A DNA stretch of 64,000 nucleotides from Sporomusa silvacetica DSM 10669 (GTDB lineage Bacteria; Bacillota; Negativicutes; Sporomusales; Sporomusaceae), in contig NZ_LSLK01000073.1 of assembly GCF_002257705.1 (NCBI RefSeq), forward strand, positions 3,403-67,402. Reading direction: 5' to 3'. The position numbers and the translations under genes were made by a program. The notes under the pieces are model-generated. The model was not told the DNA's origin. It saw only the letters and a program-made list of their open reading frames with translations, and ran no database searches. Shown here piece by piece: positions 35,651-44,143 of the stretch (position 1 is the stretch's first letter; each line of letters begins with the position of its first letter).

Positions 35651-35714
35651 TAATTGAGGAAATTCAGTAAAAACTTCAACCTTATATCTTTATTGATTAC
35701 ACCTCAAATTCATC

Positions 35715-35822
35715 TCAATAAGGTGTAAATAAGGTGCAGTGCACCTTATGCATAGCTTCCATATATATAGGAAGCATTTGTCTTTCCGTTACTTCACAAG
35801 AGAGTAACTCTGCCCCTTTCAT
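35715..35822 (-). other. Possible short coding remnant behind nikMN
   Basis: A frame open from about 35880 down to a TGA at 35715 looks protein-like (DLDIIPQNELYGAVLLIIQE then MKGAELLSCEVTERQML). The first ATG in frame is at 35822 (35 codons) and lacks a clear ribosome binding site. It may be a start-less remnant or a coupled small gene. I do not recognise it. Confidence 0.3.
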
Positions 35823-35884
35823 TTCCTGAATAATCAGCAGCACTGCACCGTAAAGTTCGTTTTGGGGAATGATATCTAAATCAT

Positions 35885-36928
35885 TTATGATTTAGATAAA
35901 TACTGAAATCCCTTGCCGATGGAAAATACAATTCCTAATGTCAGTATTGAACCTAGGATCCCTGCTATAGAAGTACCCGTATCAACTGCTGGCCAGGCTG
36001 GCTTAGAGTTATCTGCTGATTCGTCTTTTGATGATTGCTCATCATGTTTAAAGTTATAATCAGGCATTATAACAATCTTCTCTTGAATCTCAGTAAAAAA
36101 ATTATGAATTCCTTCCGGAGCTTTTAGTTCTTCTTCGCCAATAATTTGGCCAACTGACCATTCAAGTCCATCCGGATTAGCTGAGGCGAACCAGGATAAT
36201 GCGCCAGCAGTAACGAGTGTACCAAACAGGAGTGCAACTGTAATTCGCTTGATAGCAATTGTGCCAATAGGCTGATTCATGGCTGCTTTTTTAATAATTT
36301 CAGGAGATTCTTTCAGGATAAATAGAACAACAGTCGCAGTAATTAGTCCTTCAAAAAAACCAATTGCAAGATGTATCGGCTGCATGAGAAGAACAAAGGT
36401 GGTAAAAGGTAGTTCCGTGATTCCCGAAAAAAAGGTTTCCATTACCACGCCAAACGCACCAAATTGCAGCCCTATTACCGATGCTGCTACAGCACCAAAG
36501 AACAACCGCCCGCGAGAAGGATCATCCCCAACGAGCTGTTTGTAGATTAGTGGGTACCCAATATAACAGCCAAAGAAGCCCATATTAATGATATTAGCAC
36601 CAAGCGCCAGCAAACCGCCATCTGCGAAAAATAGCGCCTGAACCGAAAGAATTGAAATCATGGTTAAAAAAGCAGCATGCGGTCCTAGTAAGATAGCAAG
36701 TAATAGTGCTCCACAGATATGTCCACTCGATCCTGTCCCAGGAATAGTGAAGTTAATCATTTGAGCTGCAAATACAAATGCCCCAAGAACTCCCATCAAT
36801 GGAATTTTACGTTCGTCAATGTCATGTTTTACCTTGCCAGAGGCATAAGCGGCCACACCCGCCATTGCCATCCACATTGTGCCACCTACTGCGGGGGAAA
36901 TTAATGCGTCTGCCATATGCATTGTCAA
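35885..36928 (-). CDS. nikMN: Nickel/cobalt ECF substrate-binding protein NikMN/CbiMN type
   Basis: A 347-residue membrane protein. The N-terminus MHMADALISPAVGG carries the metal-binding Met-His of NikM/CbiM, residues 1-220 form the NikM/CbiM S component, and 225-345 form an N component with the PDGLEWS motif and a membrane helix at each end. It should capture Ni2+ or Co2+ for uptake. The partner genes for the T component (Q) and ATPase (O) are not next to it. It lies behind a leader with a terminator hairpin and an upstream palindrome, and behind the CooT and DUF3842 genes. Confidence 0.9.
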   Translation of the reverse strand: MTMHMADALISPAVGGTMWMAMAGVAAYASGKVKHDIDERKIPLMGVLGAFVFAAQMINFTIPGTGSSGHICGALLLAILLGPHAAFLTMISILSVQALFFADGGLLALGANIINMGFFGCYIGYPLIYKQLVGDDPSRGRLFFGAVAASVIGLQFGAFGVVMETFFSGITELPFTTFVLLMQPIHLAIGFFEGLITATVVLFILKESPEIIKKAAMNQPIGTIAIKRITVALLFGTLVTAGALSWFASANPDGLEWSVGQIIGEEELKAPEGIHNFFTEIQEKIVIMPDYNFKHDEQSSKDESADNSKPAWPAVDTGTSIAGILGSILTLGIVFSIGKGFQYLSKS

Positions 36929-36960
36929 ATCACTCCTATTTTCTTTTTGCTTAAGTCAAT

Positions 36961-37072
36961 AAAAAAGACTACAAAGAACCCTTTGCTTTCTGTGCAAAGA
37001 GAGACCTTCGTAGTCCTAATTTAAGCGATATTAAGCTTTAAAACCAAACGAACTCAGGCATCTTCTGATACC
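36961..37072 (-). promoter_or_regulatory. Attenuator-like leader of nikMN (element D)
   Basis: Minus-strand RNA with a first hairpin GGTATC-AGAA-GATGCC (37057-37072) and a terminator GACTACGAAG...CTTTGTAGTC-TTTTTT (36961-37015). The terminator encloses an inner hairpin CTTTGC-ACAGAAA-GCAAAG. It shares the GAAGG step and GAA-bearing loops with the leaders at 38109 and 55351. Confidence 0.6.
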
Positions 37073-37100
37073 TATATTGTGATATTTTTATCACAATATA
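37073..37100. promoter_or_regulatory. 12-bp palindrome upstream of nikMN leader
   Basis: A perfect inverted repeat TATATTGTGATA / TATCACAATATA with a four-base spacer at the expected promoter position. It may be a repressor operator (TTGTGA/TCACAA half sites) or the first RNA hairpin. Confidence 0.5.
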
Positions 37101-37175
37101 TATTGTTCGATGTTAATACAACAATTCCTGCTAATTAAATAAGATTTTCCTAAATATTTTTGAACAAGCTCTAAG

Positions 37176-37379
37176 TCAATTACTTTCTTCCTGAGCCGGT
37201 TCCAGAATAATACGATGGTCAACTAAGTTCAGTTCTTTAATTCTAGCGGCGATAGTTTTTCTCTGTCCCCAAATGCTTTCGAGATAGATTTCACCATTTT
37301 GAGGCACTACCCTATCAACCCGTTCCATCAATAACTCTTCTTTATCATCCTTAAGAAGATATGCATTAGCCTCGCACAT
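37176..37379 (-). CDS. cooT: CooT-family nickel-binding protein
   Basis: A 67-residue protein starting MCEANAYLLKDDKEELLMERVDRV, the form of the CooT family, in which the Cys at position 2 of a dimer binds one Ni2+. In carbon monoxide-using bacteria CooT helps load nickel into CO dehydrogenase; acetogens carry similar genes. It starts five bases behind the DUF3842 stop, so the two are coupled. The link with the following nikMN gene supports a nickel role. Confidence 0.85.
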   Translation of the reverse strand: MCEANAYLLKDDKEELLMERVDRVVPQNGEIYLESIWGQRKTIAARIKELNLVDHRIILEPAQEESN

Positions 37380-37384
37380 GTGAC

Positions 37385-37810
37385 TTATTCCCTCCCTCTA
37401 CTTTGTATGTATTGTTTCATTTGTATAACCAACTCCTCCACCATGTGAGGTAATGGCTCTGAGTGTATACCAATTAGATCAATATTATTCCGATGAATTG
37501 GTAACAGAATCTTTCTTGCCTTACTGGTAACCACTCGCTTAGCCATTTTGGCTGTTAGCTCACCTTTCATTGAGTTAGGCAAGATTATACTAAGTGGGCC
37601 AAGTATTAAATCCACTTCATCAATGTTACAAATAACTGCATTCTCGCCAGTAGCACCTTCATTTGCCCCAGCGCGTAACATAACAGAAGTAGCCTGAGAA
37701 TTCGTCCCAATAGCCAAAATTTCAACGCTATTACGAAATTCGTTTCGAACTCTATCAATTATGACCCTGCCAATTCCGCCCCCCTGACCATCTACAACAG
37801 CAATGTACAC
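37385..37810 (-). CDS. DUF3842 family protein
   Basis: A 141-residue protein of the DUF3842 family, beginning MYIAVVDGQGGGIGRVIIDRV, a glycine-rich loop after a first beta strand as in nucleotide-binding folds. No catalytic role is known to me. It is the first gene behind a long leader and is coupled to cooT and then nikMN, so I infer a role in nickel or cobalt handling. It starts at an ATG with GGAGGGG nine bases upstream. Confidence 0.8.
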   Translation of the reverse strand: MYIAVVDGQGGGIGRVIIDRVRNEFRNSVEILAIGTNSQATSVMLRAGANEGATGENAVICNIDEVDLILGPLSIILPNSMKGELTAKMAKRVVTSKARKILLPIHRNNIDLIGIHSEPLPHMVEELVIQMKQYIQSRGRE

Positions 37811-38098
37811 AAAACCCCTCCAAGCATTACAAAATCAGTTCTAAGATCAACCTCTATCACGCTGCACCTATTTTATATCAGCATTATTGTACATTACTAT
37901 TTTATTCCTTTCCATATAACAACAAGTGAACTCCTGCATGTGAATGGTTCAACGATGGAACCATATTGGGCTACGAAGACAACTTAAATGAGAGGTTCCT
38001 TCTGATTTCGTACATTAGCGGCATAATACCGCCTAAAGCACTATGTCGCCTTCTACTATTAAGTAATCAAACAGTAGCCAAAAGCGTGAGCAGCGGCG
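37811..38098 (-). other. Leader stretch between attenuator E and DUF3842
   Basis: About 290 bases without a supportable gene. On the minus strand it shows a GGTTCCATCGTTGAACCA hairpin near 37948-37965 and a short 15-codon frame starting near 38022. It belongs to the leader of the DUF3842-cooT-nikMN operon. Confidence 0.4.
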
Positions 38099-38108
38099 CA
38101 TACAAACG

Positions 38109-38233
38109 AAAAAAACCATGAAAATATCGCTTCACACGAAACCTTCATGGTTATATCTTCATTACAGGGGCTATTTCCAAGTCGTTCAATAAACCAACCG
38201 TACTTCATACGGCATTTGGCAGCTTCAGCTACC
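38109..38233 (-). promoter_or_regulatory. Attenuator-like leader of DUF3842-cooT (element E)
   Basis: Minus-strand RNA starting near 38240. Hairpins in order: GGTAGC-TGAA-GCTGCC (38218-38233), CCGTA-TGAAG-TACGG (38198-38212), then a terminator AACCATGAA...TTCATGGTT-TTTTT (38109-38152) with inner TCG-TGTGAAG-CGA. The sequence TGAAG occurs six times in about 120 bases. Confidence 0.6.
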
Positions 38234-38245
38234 TTCATTATTCTG

Positions 38246-38275
38246 ATTGTACCAAAATTCACTTTGAAATGTCAA
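38246..38275 (-). promoter_or_regulatory. Promoter of DUF3842-cooT operon
   Basis: Minus-strand TTGACA (38270-38275), 18-base spacer, TACAAT (38246-38251). Divergent from the fmdE promoter. Confidence 0.7.
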
Positions 38276-38324
38276 TACATAGTATGAATTATCTACAATA
38301 TATATCTTTACTCAGAAATACTCA

Positions 38325-38354
38325 TTGACAAGTTTGCTACAATTACGAGATAAT
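38325..38354 (+). promoter_or_regulatory. Promoter of the fmdE operon
   Basis: TTGACA (38325-38330), 18-base spacer, GATAAT (38349-38354). The transcript would start about 20 bases before the attenuator hairpin. Confidence 0.7.
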
Positions 38355-38384
38355 ATATTTATAAATTACACATATTTTAAAATT

Positions 38385-38443
38385 AAAGGTATGAAGCCTT
38401 GTTGGAGACGCAGTCCCCTTCAATTATTCATACCTTTTTTTAA
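38385..38443 (+). promoter_or_regulatory. Attenuator hairpin before fmdE (element A)
   Basis: AAAGGTATGAA / TTCATACCTTT stem followed by TTTTTT, between the promoter and the ribosome binding site of fmdE. The loop carries GAAGCC and an inner GGAGAC/GTCCCC pairing. Elements B (50438) and C (55045) have the same AAGGTATGAARCC opening. Confidence 0.6.
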
Positions 38444-38476
38444 TTTGTAAAACAAAAAATTATAGGAGGTATTATC

Positions 38477-39085
38477 ATGAACAATCGTTCTGCTGACTAT
38501 CAAAAGGCTATTGACTTTCACGGACACTGCTGTCCTGGGCTGACTATTGGCTACCTTGCTGCCAAAGCTGCCTTGGCCCACCTCAAAGTAGAACGCGCCG
38601 CCGATGAAGAGCTTGTCACTATTGTCGAGTCGGACGGCTGCGGCATTGATGCTGTGCAAGTGCTATTAGGGTGCACGATCGGTAAAGGCAACCTGATCTA
38701 CAAAGACTATGGCAAACAAGCCTATACCATTGGCAACCGTAGCACAGGCCAAGCCGTGCGAGTTGTTATGACTGGTGACATGGTGCCGCTGACAACAGAA
38801 CAGGAAACCATCAAGGCGGCCGTATTCAGCGGACAAGCCACGCCGGAACAGGAAGAAGCCTGGCATAAGCTTCAGTCTGAACGCACTGCCCGTCTGCTAG
38901 CTACTCCGTTTGAAGAAATATTCAAAATTCAGGATGTTGAACTTAAACTTCCCTCAGAAGCCCAAATCTTTAACTCGGTCATCTGTGAGTACTGCGGCGA
39001 AAAAGTCATGGAAGCCCGCGCCCGTTTGAAAAACGGCAAAATTGCCTGCCTGGCCTGTACCGAAGAATATAGCCGTGGATGGTAA
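38477..39085 (+). CDS. fmdE: FmdE family protein
   Basis: A 202-residue cytosolic protein with the family motif HGHCCPG (residues 15-21), a middle DGCGIDAVQVLLGCTIGKGN segment and a C-terminal zinc ribbon (CEYCGE...CLAC). The name comes from the molybdenum formylmethanofuran dehydrogenase operon, but in bacteria FmdE-like proteins occur with metal transporters and their reaction is unknown to me. AGGAGG lies nine bases before the ATG. It is the first gene of an operon with an ABC transporter of the nickel/peptide type. Confidence 0.88.
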   Translation: MNNRSADYQKAIDFHGHCCPGLTIGYLAAKAALAHLKVERAADEELVTIVESDGCGIDAVQVLLGCTIGKGNLIYKDYGKQAYTIGNRSTGQAVRVVMTGDMVPLTTEQETIKAAVFSGQATPEQEEAWHKLQSERTARLLATPFEEIFKIQDVELKLPSEAQIFNSVICEYCGEKVMEARARLKNGKIACLACTEEYSRGW

Positions 39086-39649
39086 ACTTGACCAGAAATA
39101 AACATATACTGACGACCATGCTGGCTGTGTTCCTTACCCTGCTCTGGGTGCTCGGCTGCGGCGGATCGCCAGCAGGGCCGGCCTCCTAAGCCCAAGATCA
39201 AGTCTATGCCATTGCTGATACCACCGGCGATTACGGCTTCCCTCACCTTTTGCTCATTATTCCCGCGGCCCCGGCTATATCCGTATGAGTATGATTTTTG
39301 ATACTTTAGTATGGAAAGACGCTGACGGCTATGTTCCGGCATTGGCAGCTAAGTGGGCTATAGCAAAACTGGCGGCTACTGGGAACAAAACGGACAACCA
39401 CTGGAAGTTGAACTACTTGTTAGCGCAAGCGCCGGTTCTCCCGGTTCCCCTGGTGAACGCCAAGGTGAATTTATTAAACAAATTTTTGCTGAAATCCAGA
39501 CTGCCTTGGCCGCCGATGTACCGGCCTTGGCCTTATATTACCCCAATTGGTACTACGCTTACAATAATCGCGCCAACCTGTACTTTACTATGCAAGGCGT
39601 CGGTTCCGGCGTTCCTATACCACTTAATAAAATGTCATTTGTCAAATAG
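39079..39649 (+). pseudogene. Broken substrate-binding lipoprotein of the nickel/peptide ABC system
   Basis: The start overlaps the fmdE stop and gives a lipoprotein signal (LLWVLGCGG lipobox), then a TAA after the codons for SPAGPAS. Past it, fragments in shifting frames match the intact protein at 44144-45754: YAIADTTGDYGFP, MSMIFDTLVWKDADGYVPALA, GYWEQNGQPLEVELL and the C-terminal GSGVPIPLNKMSFVK. Most of the middle, roughly two thirds, is deleted. The position, between fmdE and the permease genes, is where the transporter's own binding protein should be. Confidence 0.85.
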
Positions 39650-39657
39650 AGGTTACT

Positions 39658-40665
39658 ATGCCTACCACCAAAACAACTGTTGACTACGCTATCGCGTTAT
39701 CGGCTATTCTCGTTCTTAACTTCATATTGCCACGACTGCTGCCAGGCGACCCACTACAAGCCATTTATGGAGATGAAGCATTAATGGTCATGACACCGGC
39801 AATGCAAGCCGAGCTTATTCATCGTTTTGCCCTCGACCAGACCTGGTTAGAACAATTTGTTGCCTATATACAGGCACTCCTACGCGCTGACCTAGGGTAT
39901 TCTTACTTTTACCACACTTCTGTTGTCAGTGTAATTGCCGGGGTACTGCCTTGGACACTACTGTTGACTGGTTTAGCTTTTGTACTTTCCACACTGCTTG
40001 GCAGCTTGCTAGGAATAGAATCAGGCTACCAGCGGGGTAGTAAACAAGATGGTCATTTGCTAGGAATCATGATGTTTATCAGCGGTTTTCCCGACTTTTT
40101 TGCCGGAATAGTGCTGCTGCTGATTTTTGGTGTCTGGCTGGCTTGGTTGCCCTTGTCTGGTGCGCTTACTCCCTATAGCGGGTTCACAAGTTTAAAGCTA
40201 GTTGCTGATATTGCGCAGCATCTAACGCTGCCATTGGCAGCACTAGTGCTTGTCCGGCTGACTGCCGCCTACTTGTTTTCCCGTGGAGCTATGGTTGGCG
40301 TTATGGGAGAACCCTTTATTCGAACAGCACGCGCTAAAGGCTGTCCGAACATAGCCATCCGCTATCGCCACGCGGCGCGTTCTGCCCTGCTGCCAATAGT
40401 TACCGCCGCCGGACTCAGCTTCACTCATGTGATAAGCGGCGTTTTATTTATTGAGACCGTATTTTCCTACCCTGGACTTGGCTCTTTACTTTATAAGGCT
40501 GTCCTTACCCGCGACTATCCGCTACTACAAGGAATTTTACTACTCGCCGCCGTGCTGGTGCTTCTCGTTAACTTTGTCACAGACCTGCTCTGCGCCCGAC
40601 TTGACCCTCGCTTATCAACACCGTCGCCAAAAGCAAGGAGAGACGACCATGCATATCCGGTATGA
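39658..40665 (+). CDS. ABC transporter permease, NikB/DppB type
   Basis: A 335-residue inner-membrane permease of the nickel/oligopeptide family, with about six membrane helices, the N-terminal LPGDPLQAIYGDEA-type external loop and the EAA loop (RTARAKGCPNIAIRYRHAARSALLPI at about 223-248). It starts MPTTKTTVDYA nine bases behind the broken binding-protein gene and overlaps the second permease gene by 17 bases. Substrate by context: Ni2+ or a metal chelate, possibly a peptide. Confidence 0.9.
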   Translation: MPTTKTTVDYAIALSAILVLNFILPRLLPGDPLQAIYGDEALMVMTPAMQAELIHRFALDQTWLEQFVAYIQALLRADLGYSYFYHTSVVSVIAGVLPWTLLLTGLAFVLSTLLGSLLGIESGYQRGSKQDGHLLGIMMFISGFPDFFAGIVLLLIFGVWLAWLPLSGALTPYSGFTSLKLVADIAQHLTLPLAALVLVRLTAAYLFSRGAMVGVMGEPFIRTARAKGCPNIAIRYRHAARSALLPIVTAAGLSFTHVISGVLFIETVFSYPGLGSLLYKAVLTRDYPLLQGILLLAAVLVLLVNFVTDLLCARLDPRLSTPSPKARRDDHAYPV

Positions 40666-41491
40666 TATTGAGCTAACAGACAGTAGCTTTGGCCGTCTGG
40701 GTTTATCGCTGCTCTTTACGGCATTCATCGCTGCCCTACTAGCGCCAGTTCTTGCTAACTATAGTCCTACCGCTTATACAGGCGATATTTTTCACCCGCC
40801 CTGTACCAAATACTGGCTGGGAACCAATGAGGTCGGACAGGATATCTGGACTCAACTCATTTATAGTGCCCGTACCTCACTAAGTATTGCCGGGGGTACG
40901 GCATTTATAGCGGTAGCCTTAAGCTTGCTGGCTGGCGGCCTAGCCGCTCTCTACGGCGGCCTTTGTGACCGAGCCATTATGCGCATTGTTGATATATGGC
41001 TAGTTATTCCGCCTATTATTGTCATTATTTTGTTTGCCGCTTATCTACACCCAAGCATAGTTTTACTAATAACGCTATTAGCTGCCTTTATGTGGCCTGA
41101 CGGAACCCGGATTGTGCGGGCTCAAACACTAGCCCTAAAGACCAAAGCCAGTTATGCTGCCGCCACTACTTTTGGCGCTACTGAGCAATATCTGCTCAGA
41201 AAACACGTACTCCCCGATCTTGGGCCTACGCTCATAGCACTGTTTATTCAATATGCCCGCCGCGCCATCTTTATGGAAGCCGGGTTGTCTTTCCTGGGAA
41301 TCAGTGATCCCAGTCTTATCAGTTGGGGGAAAATGATGCAGCAGGCCCTGGCATTCACCTACCTGGACGTGTGGCAGTGGTGGCTGATACCGCCTGGTTT
41401 GGCAGTATCACTCACCATTGCCGGGCTATCCTTTACCGGTCTGGCACTTGAAACCGTCCTTGACCCCCGGCTGCGTCCTGAAAAGAGGTAA
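40649..41491 (+). CDS. ABC transporter permease, NikC/DppC type
   Basis: A 280-residue permease with an N-terminal helix, the LGTNEVGQDIWTQLIYSARTSL segment typical of DppC/NikC proteins (about residues 58-79) and an EAA loop (AAATTFGATEQYLLRKHVLP). AAGGAG lies eight bases before the ATG at 40649; upstream in-frame starts would lie deep inside the first permease gene. It pairs with that protein to form the channel. The ATPase gene follows after two bases. Confidence 0.9.
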   Translation: MHIRYDIELTDSSFGRLGLSLLFTAFIAALLAPVLANYSPTAYTGDIFHPPCTKYWLGTNEVGQDIWTQLIYSARTSLSIAGGTAFIAVALSLLAGGLAALYGGLCDRAIMRIVDIWLVIPPIIVIILFAAYLHPSIVLLITLLAAFMWPDGTRIVRAQTLALKTKASYAAATTFGATEQYLLRKHVLPDLGPTLIALFIQYARRAIFMEAGLSFLGISDPSLISWGKMMQQALAFTYLDVWQWWLIPPGLAVSLTIAGLSFTGLALETVLDPRLRPEKR

Positions 41492-41493
41492 TC

Positions 41494-43170
41494 ATGGAAC
41501 AAGGAAAAAACATACTTGACATTCAAAGTCTCCATGTCAGCTATGACGGAACAGGCATACTCACAGATATTAACCTAACCCTGAAGGCCAACCAAACGCT
41601 GGCTATCATTGGTGAATCCGGCGCCGGCAAAAGTTCACTGGCACTTGCCATTGCCGGACTTTGCGCCGGGAGCGCTACAGGCAAAGTCCTATTTCGTGGC
41701 AACAACCTATTGACAACATCCGAGGCAGAGTTGCGCTACATAAGAGGCAACGATATCTCCCTGGTTTTTCAAAATACCGATAATGCCTTACATCCATTGT
41801 ACACAATAACCGAACAAATAGCTGAGGCCGTTAAGCTACACAAGCACTTGGATGAGTCATCTGCTTACCAATTAGCCCTACAAGCCTTAGCCGACACCGG
41901 GCTCACCGGCAGCTTGGCCACTTCGTACCCGCATGAGTTAAGCGGAGGTCAGCAGCAACGGGCACTCATTGCCATGGCACTTGTCAATAGCCCTGAGGTG
42001 CTGTTGCTGGATGAACCTACTGCATCCCTTGACCCGCTTACCAAACAAGACATTACCGCCCTCTTAAAACAGTCAGCCGCAGGACGTGCTGTCATCATTA
42101 TCACCCACGACATTGCCACGGCCGCTGAACTGGCAGACACTGTCGCCGTGCTCTATGGCGGCCGGATTATTGAAACAGGCCCGGTCGGGACAGTACTAGA
42201 AGACCCGCGTCACCCCTATACCCGCGGTCTTCTTAGAGCCTACCCCAATATGACTACAGTCAAAGACCTGCAGGGAATTCCGGGAACAATGCAACACAAC
42301 CTTCCCGGTTGCCCTTTTCAACCGCGCTGCACCCAGCGACAAAGTACCTGCCAGGACAGCGTACCAGAACTCGCCTTGATTGGCGGGCGCAAGCTAGCCT
42401 GTCATCGCGGTGGTATTGTACCTGTTCTTCACGTAACAGGGCTCACCAAGACATGGGGTCAACACCAAGCCATACAGAATCTAACACTTACTTTGTATGA
42501 AGGTGAAACCCTGTCCATTGTCGGTGAAAGCGGCTCTGGAAAAACAACACTGGCAAAAACTATCATGGGACTTACGCCCCCTACAACCGGTGATATCCAC
42601 CTTAACGGGATTAAGATCACGGAACGCAACCAAGATTTTTATAAACAGATTCAGTTGGTATTTCAGAATCCCAAAGAGGCGCTCAGCCACCGTCTAACAG
42701 TCTGTCAGCTAATCAAAGAACCTCTTGACATTCAAAAAATCGGTTCTGGAACAGACAGACAAACCGCTGTCAAAAAATTGCTCAACGAAGTTGAACTACC
42801 AGCAGATGACGCCTTTCTCCATAAATATCCACATCAGCTAAGTGGCGGTGAAGCACAACGGATAGTCCTTGCCCGTGCCTTAGCCCTAAGCCCTAAAATA
42901 CTAATTGCCGATGAACCGACCTCAGCGCTGGATGCTAGCATTCAAGCAAAAGTAATCAAACTTTTGCTCAATCTCCAGGAAAAGCGCGGCCTGGCCATGT
43001 TATTTATTACCCACGACATTGCTTTGGCCAGAAAAATCAGTGACCGCCTGGCTGTTATGAAGAATGGCAAAATCGTGGAAGAAGGACTAACCCATCTACT
43101 AATTGCCGCCCCGACGCACCAATATACCCAAAAACTGCTGGCTGTGGCGGCCCGCATCAACTGGCGGTAA
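41494..43170 (+). CDS. Fused dual ATPase of nickel/peptide ABC transporter (DppD-DppF type)
   Basis: A 558-residue protein with two full ATPase domains in one chain. The first has Walker A GESGAGKSS (about 40-48), signature LSGGQQQRA and Walker B LLLDEPTASLD, then the oligopeptide-type C-terminal Cys motif (CPFQPRCTQRQSTC). The second has Walker A GESGSGKTT, signature LSGGEAQRI and Walker B LIADEPTSALD. It drives both permeases encoded just upstream. Fused D/F ATPases are a known variant of these transporters. Confidence 0.92.
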   Translation: MEQGKNILDIQSLHVSYDGTGILTDINLTLKANQTLAIIGESGAGKSSLALAIAGLCAGSATGKVLFRGNNLLTTSEAELRYIRGNDISLVFQNTDNALHPLYTITEQIAEAVKLHKHLDESSAYQLALQALADTGLTGSLATSYPHELSGGQQQRALIAMALVNSPEVLLLDEPTASLDPLTKQDITALLKQSAAGRAVIIITHDIATAAELADTVAVLYGGRIIETGPVGTVLEDPRHPYTRGLLRAYPNMTTVKDLQGIPGTMQHNLPGCPFQPRCTQRQSTCQDSVPELALIGGRKLACHRGGIVPVLHVTGLTKTWGQHQAIQNLTLTLYEGETLSIVGESGSGKTTLAKTIMGLTPPTTGDIHLNGIKITERNQDFYKQIQLVFQNPKEALSHRLTVCQLIKEPLDIQKIGSGTDRQTAVKKLLNEVELPADDAFLHKYPHQLSGGEAQRIVLARALALSPKILIADEPTSALDASIQAKVIKLLLNLQEKRGLAMLFITHDIALARKISDRLAVMKNGKIVEEGLTHLLIAAPTHQYTQKLLAVAARINWR

Positions 43171-43205
43171 GGCTAAAGATTTTAAATAAATACGGGGTGA
43201 CTATC

Positions 43206-44036
43206 ATGTACGATACTCAATTCTGGGCCAAGGCGTGGGATCAATACCGCCAGACTGGAAATAAGCGAAAGCCTGACCCGAAAGCCTGGGTGGAATTTTG
43301 GAATCATTTTTCCGAACGTTATGCCAAACATAATGATGATAACAGGCAAACCCACCAGGACATCATTGATAATCTTGCAGGCCAGGGAACTGTCAAACCA
43401 GGTGACACCCTGCTTGACATTGGCTGTGGTCCTGGTACCTATGCATTGCCACTGGCAGCCAAAGGCGTTAAAGTAACTGGCCTGGACACAGCCAGCAAAA
43501 TGCTGGCTACTCTTCAAAACGCGGCTGCTAAAGCAGGCTTGTCAGATACTATTAACATACTGAAGGCTGACTGGAGCGACCTTCCCTCAGAGCCTGCCTA
43601 TGATGTCGCCTTTGCTGCCAAAAGTCCGGCCATTAATGATTATAACAGCCTCATGAAAATGACCAGAGTAGCCCGCAAGGTCTGCTGTCTCATAGGCTTT
43701 GCCGGCCGACAAGACCTTGATCTCCGCCGCCTACTGTGGGAACAACTCCTGAAAGAACCTGCTCCCGGACCATCTTTTGATATTATTTATCCCCTTAATG
43801 TCCTGTATCAGGAAGGCTACCGGCCTAACTTAACCTTCTACAGCTATAGCCATACAGAACAGGAGCCGCTTGTTTATCTGCTAGAACACTATACCCGCTA
43901 TTTTGCCATGCTGGGTGTAAGCGGCCCGAATGTTGAAGATAGTATTCGCGGCTTTTTGCAGGAACGCGCTATTGATGGCCTGTGTATAGAACAATCCAAT
44001 ACGACTGTTGGTGTTATGTGGTGGAAAATAAATTAG
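43206..44036 (+). CDS. Class I SAM-dependent methyltransferase
   Basis: A 276-residue cytosolic protein with the Rossmann motif I LLDIGCGPGTYALPLA (about 70-85) and post-motif GLDTASKML. The substrate is unknown. The ATG at 43206 follows GGGGTGA; an in-frame GTG nine bases earlier is less likely. It is the last gene of the fmdE-ABC operon, 35 bases after the ATPase gene, and a terminator follows. Methyltransferases recur next to metal uptake genes here (see 51841-52434), which suggests a modified chelator or cofactor. Confidence 0.87.
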   Translation: MYDTQFWAKAWDQYRQTGNKRKPDPKAWVEFWNHFSERYAKHNDDNRQTHQDIIDNLAGQGTVKPGDTLLDIGCGPGTYALPLAAKGVKVTGLDTASKMLATLQNAAAKAGLSDTINILKADWSDLPSEPAYDVAFAAKSPAINDYNSLMKMTRVARKVCCLIGFAGRQDLDLRRLLWEQLLKEPAPGPSFDIIYPLNVLYQEGYRPNLTFYSYSHTEQEPLVYLLEHYTRYFAMLGVSGPNVEDSIRGFLQERAIDGLCIEQSNTTVGVMWWKIN

Positions 44037-44049
44037 GAATTGCTTACAG

Positions 44050-44085
44050 AAAGGACTGAACGCATTATTGGCGTTCAGTCCTTTT
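44050..44085. terminator. Bidirectional terminator
   Basis: Stem AAAGGACTGAACGC/GCGTTCAGTCCTTTT between the converging methyltransferase and binding-protein operons. Confidence 0.85.
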
Positions 44086-44143
44086 ATTAGTAGTTGAGTA
44101 GAAGTCCAGAGTAAATCAGTAGAGCTACGGCTAATAAGCATAG

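Noticed and set aside
38059..38262. 67-codon minus-strand frame
   Set aside because: It overlaps promoter and attenuator E of the DUF3842-cooT operon; the structure explains the sequence better.
38385..38443. Reading of element A as a cyclic-di-GMP, molybdenum cofactor or NiCo riboswitch
   Set aside because: The conserved cores of those classes as I know them are absent and the element is too short.
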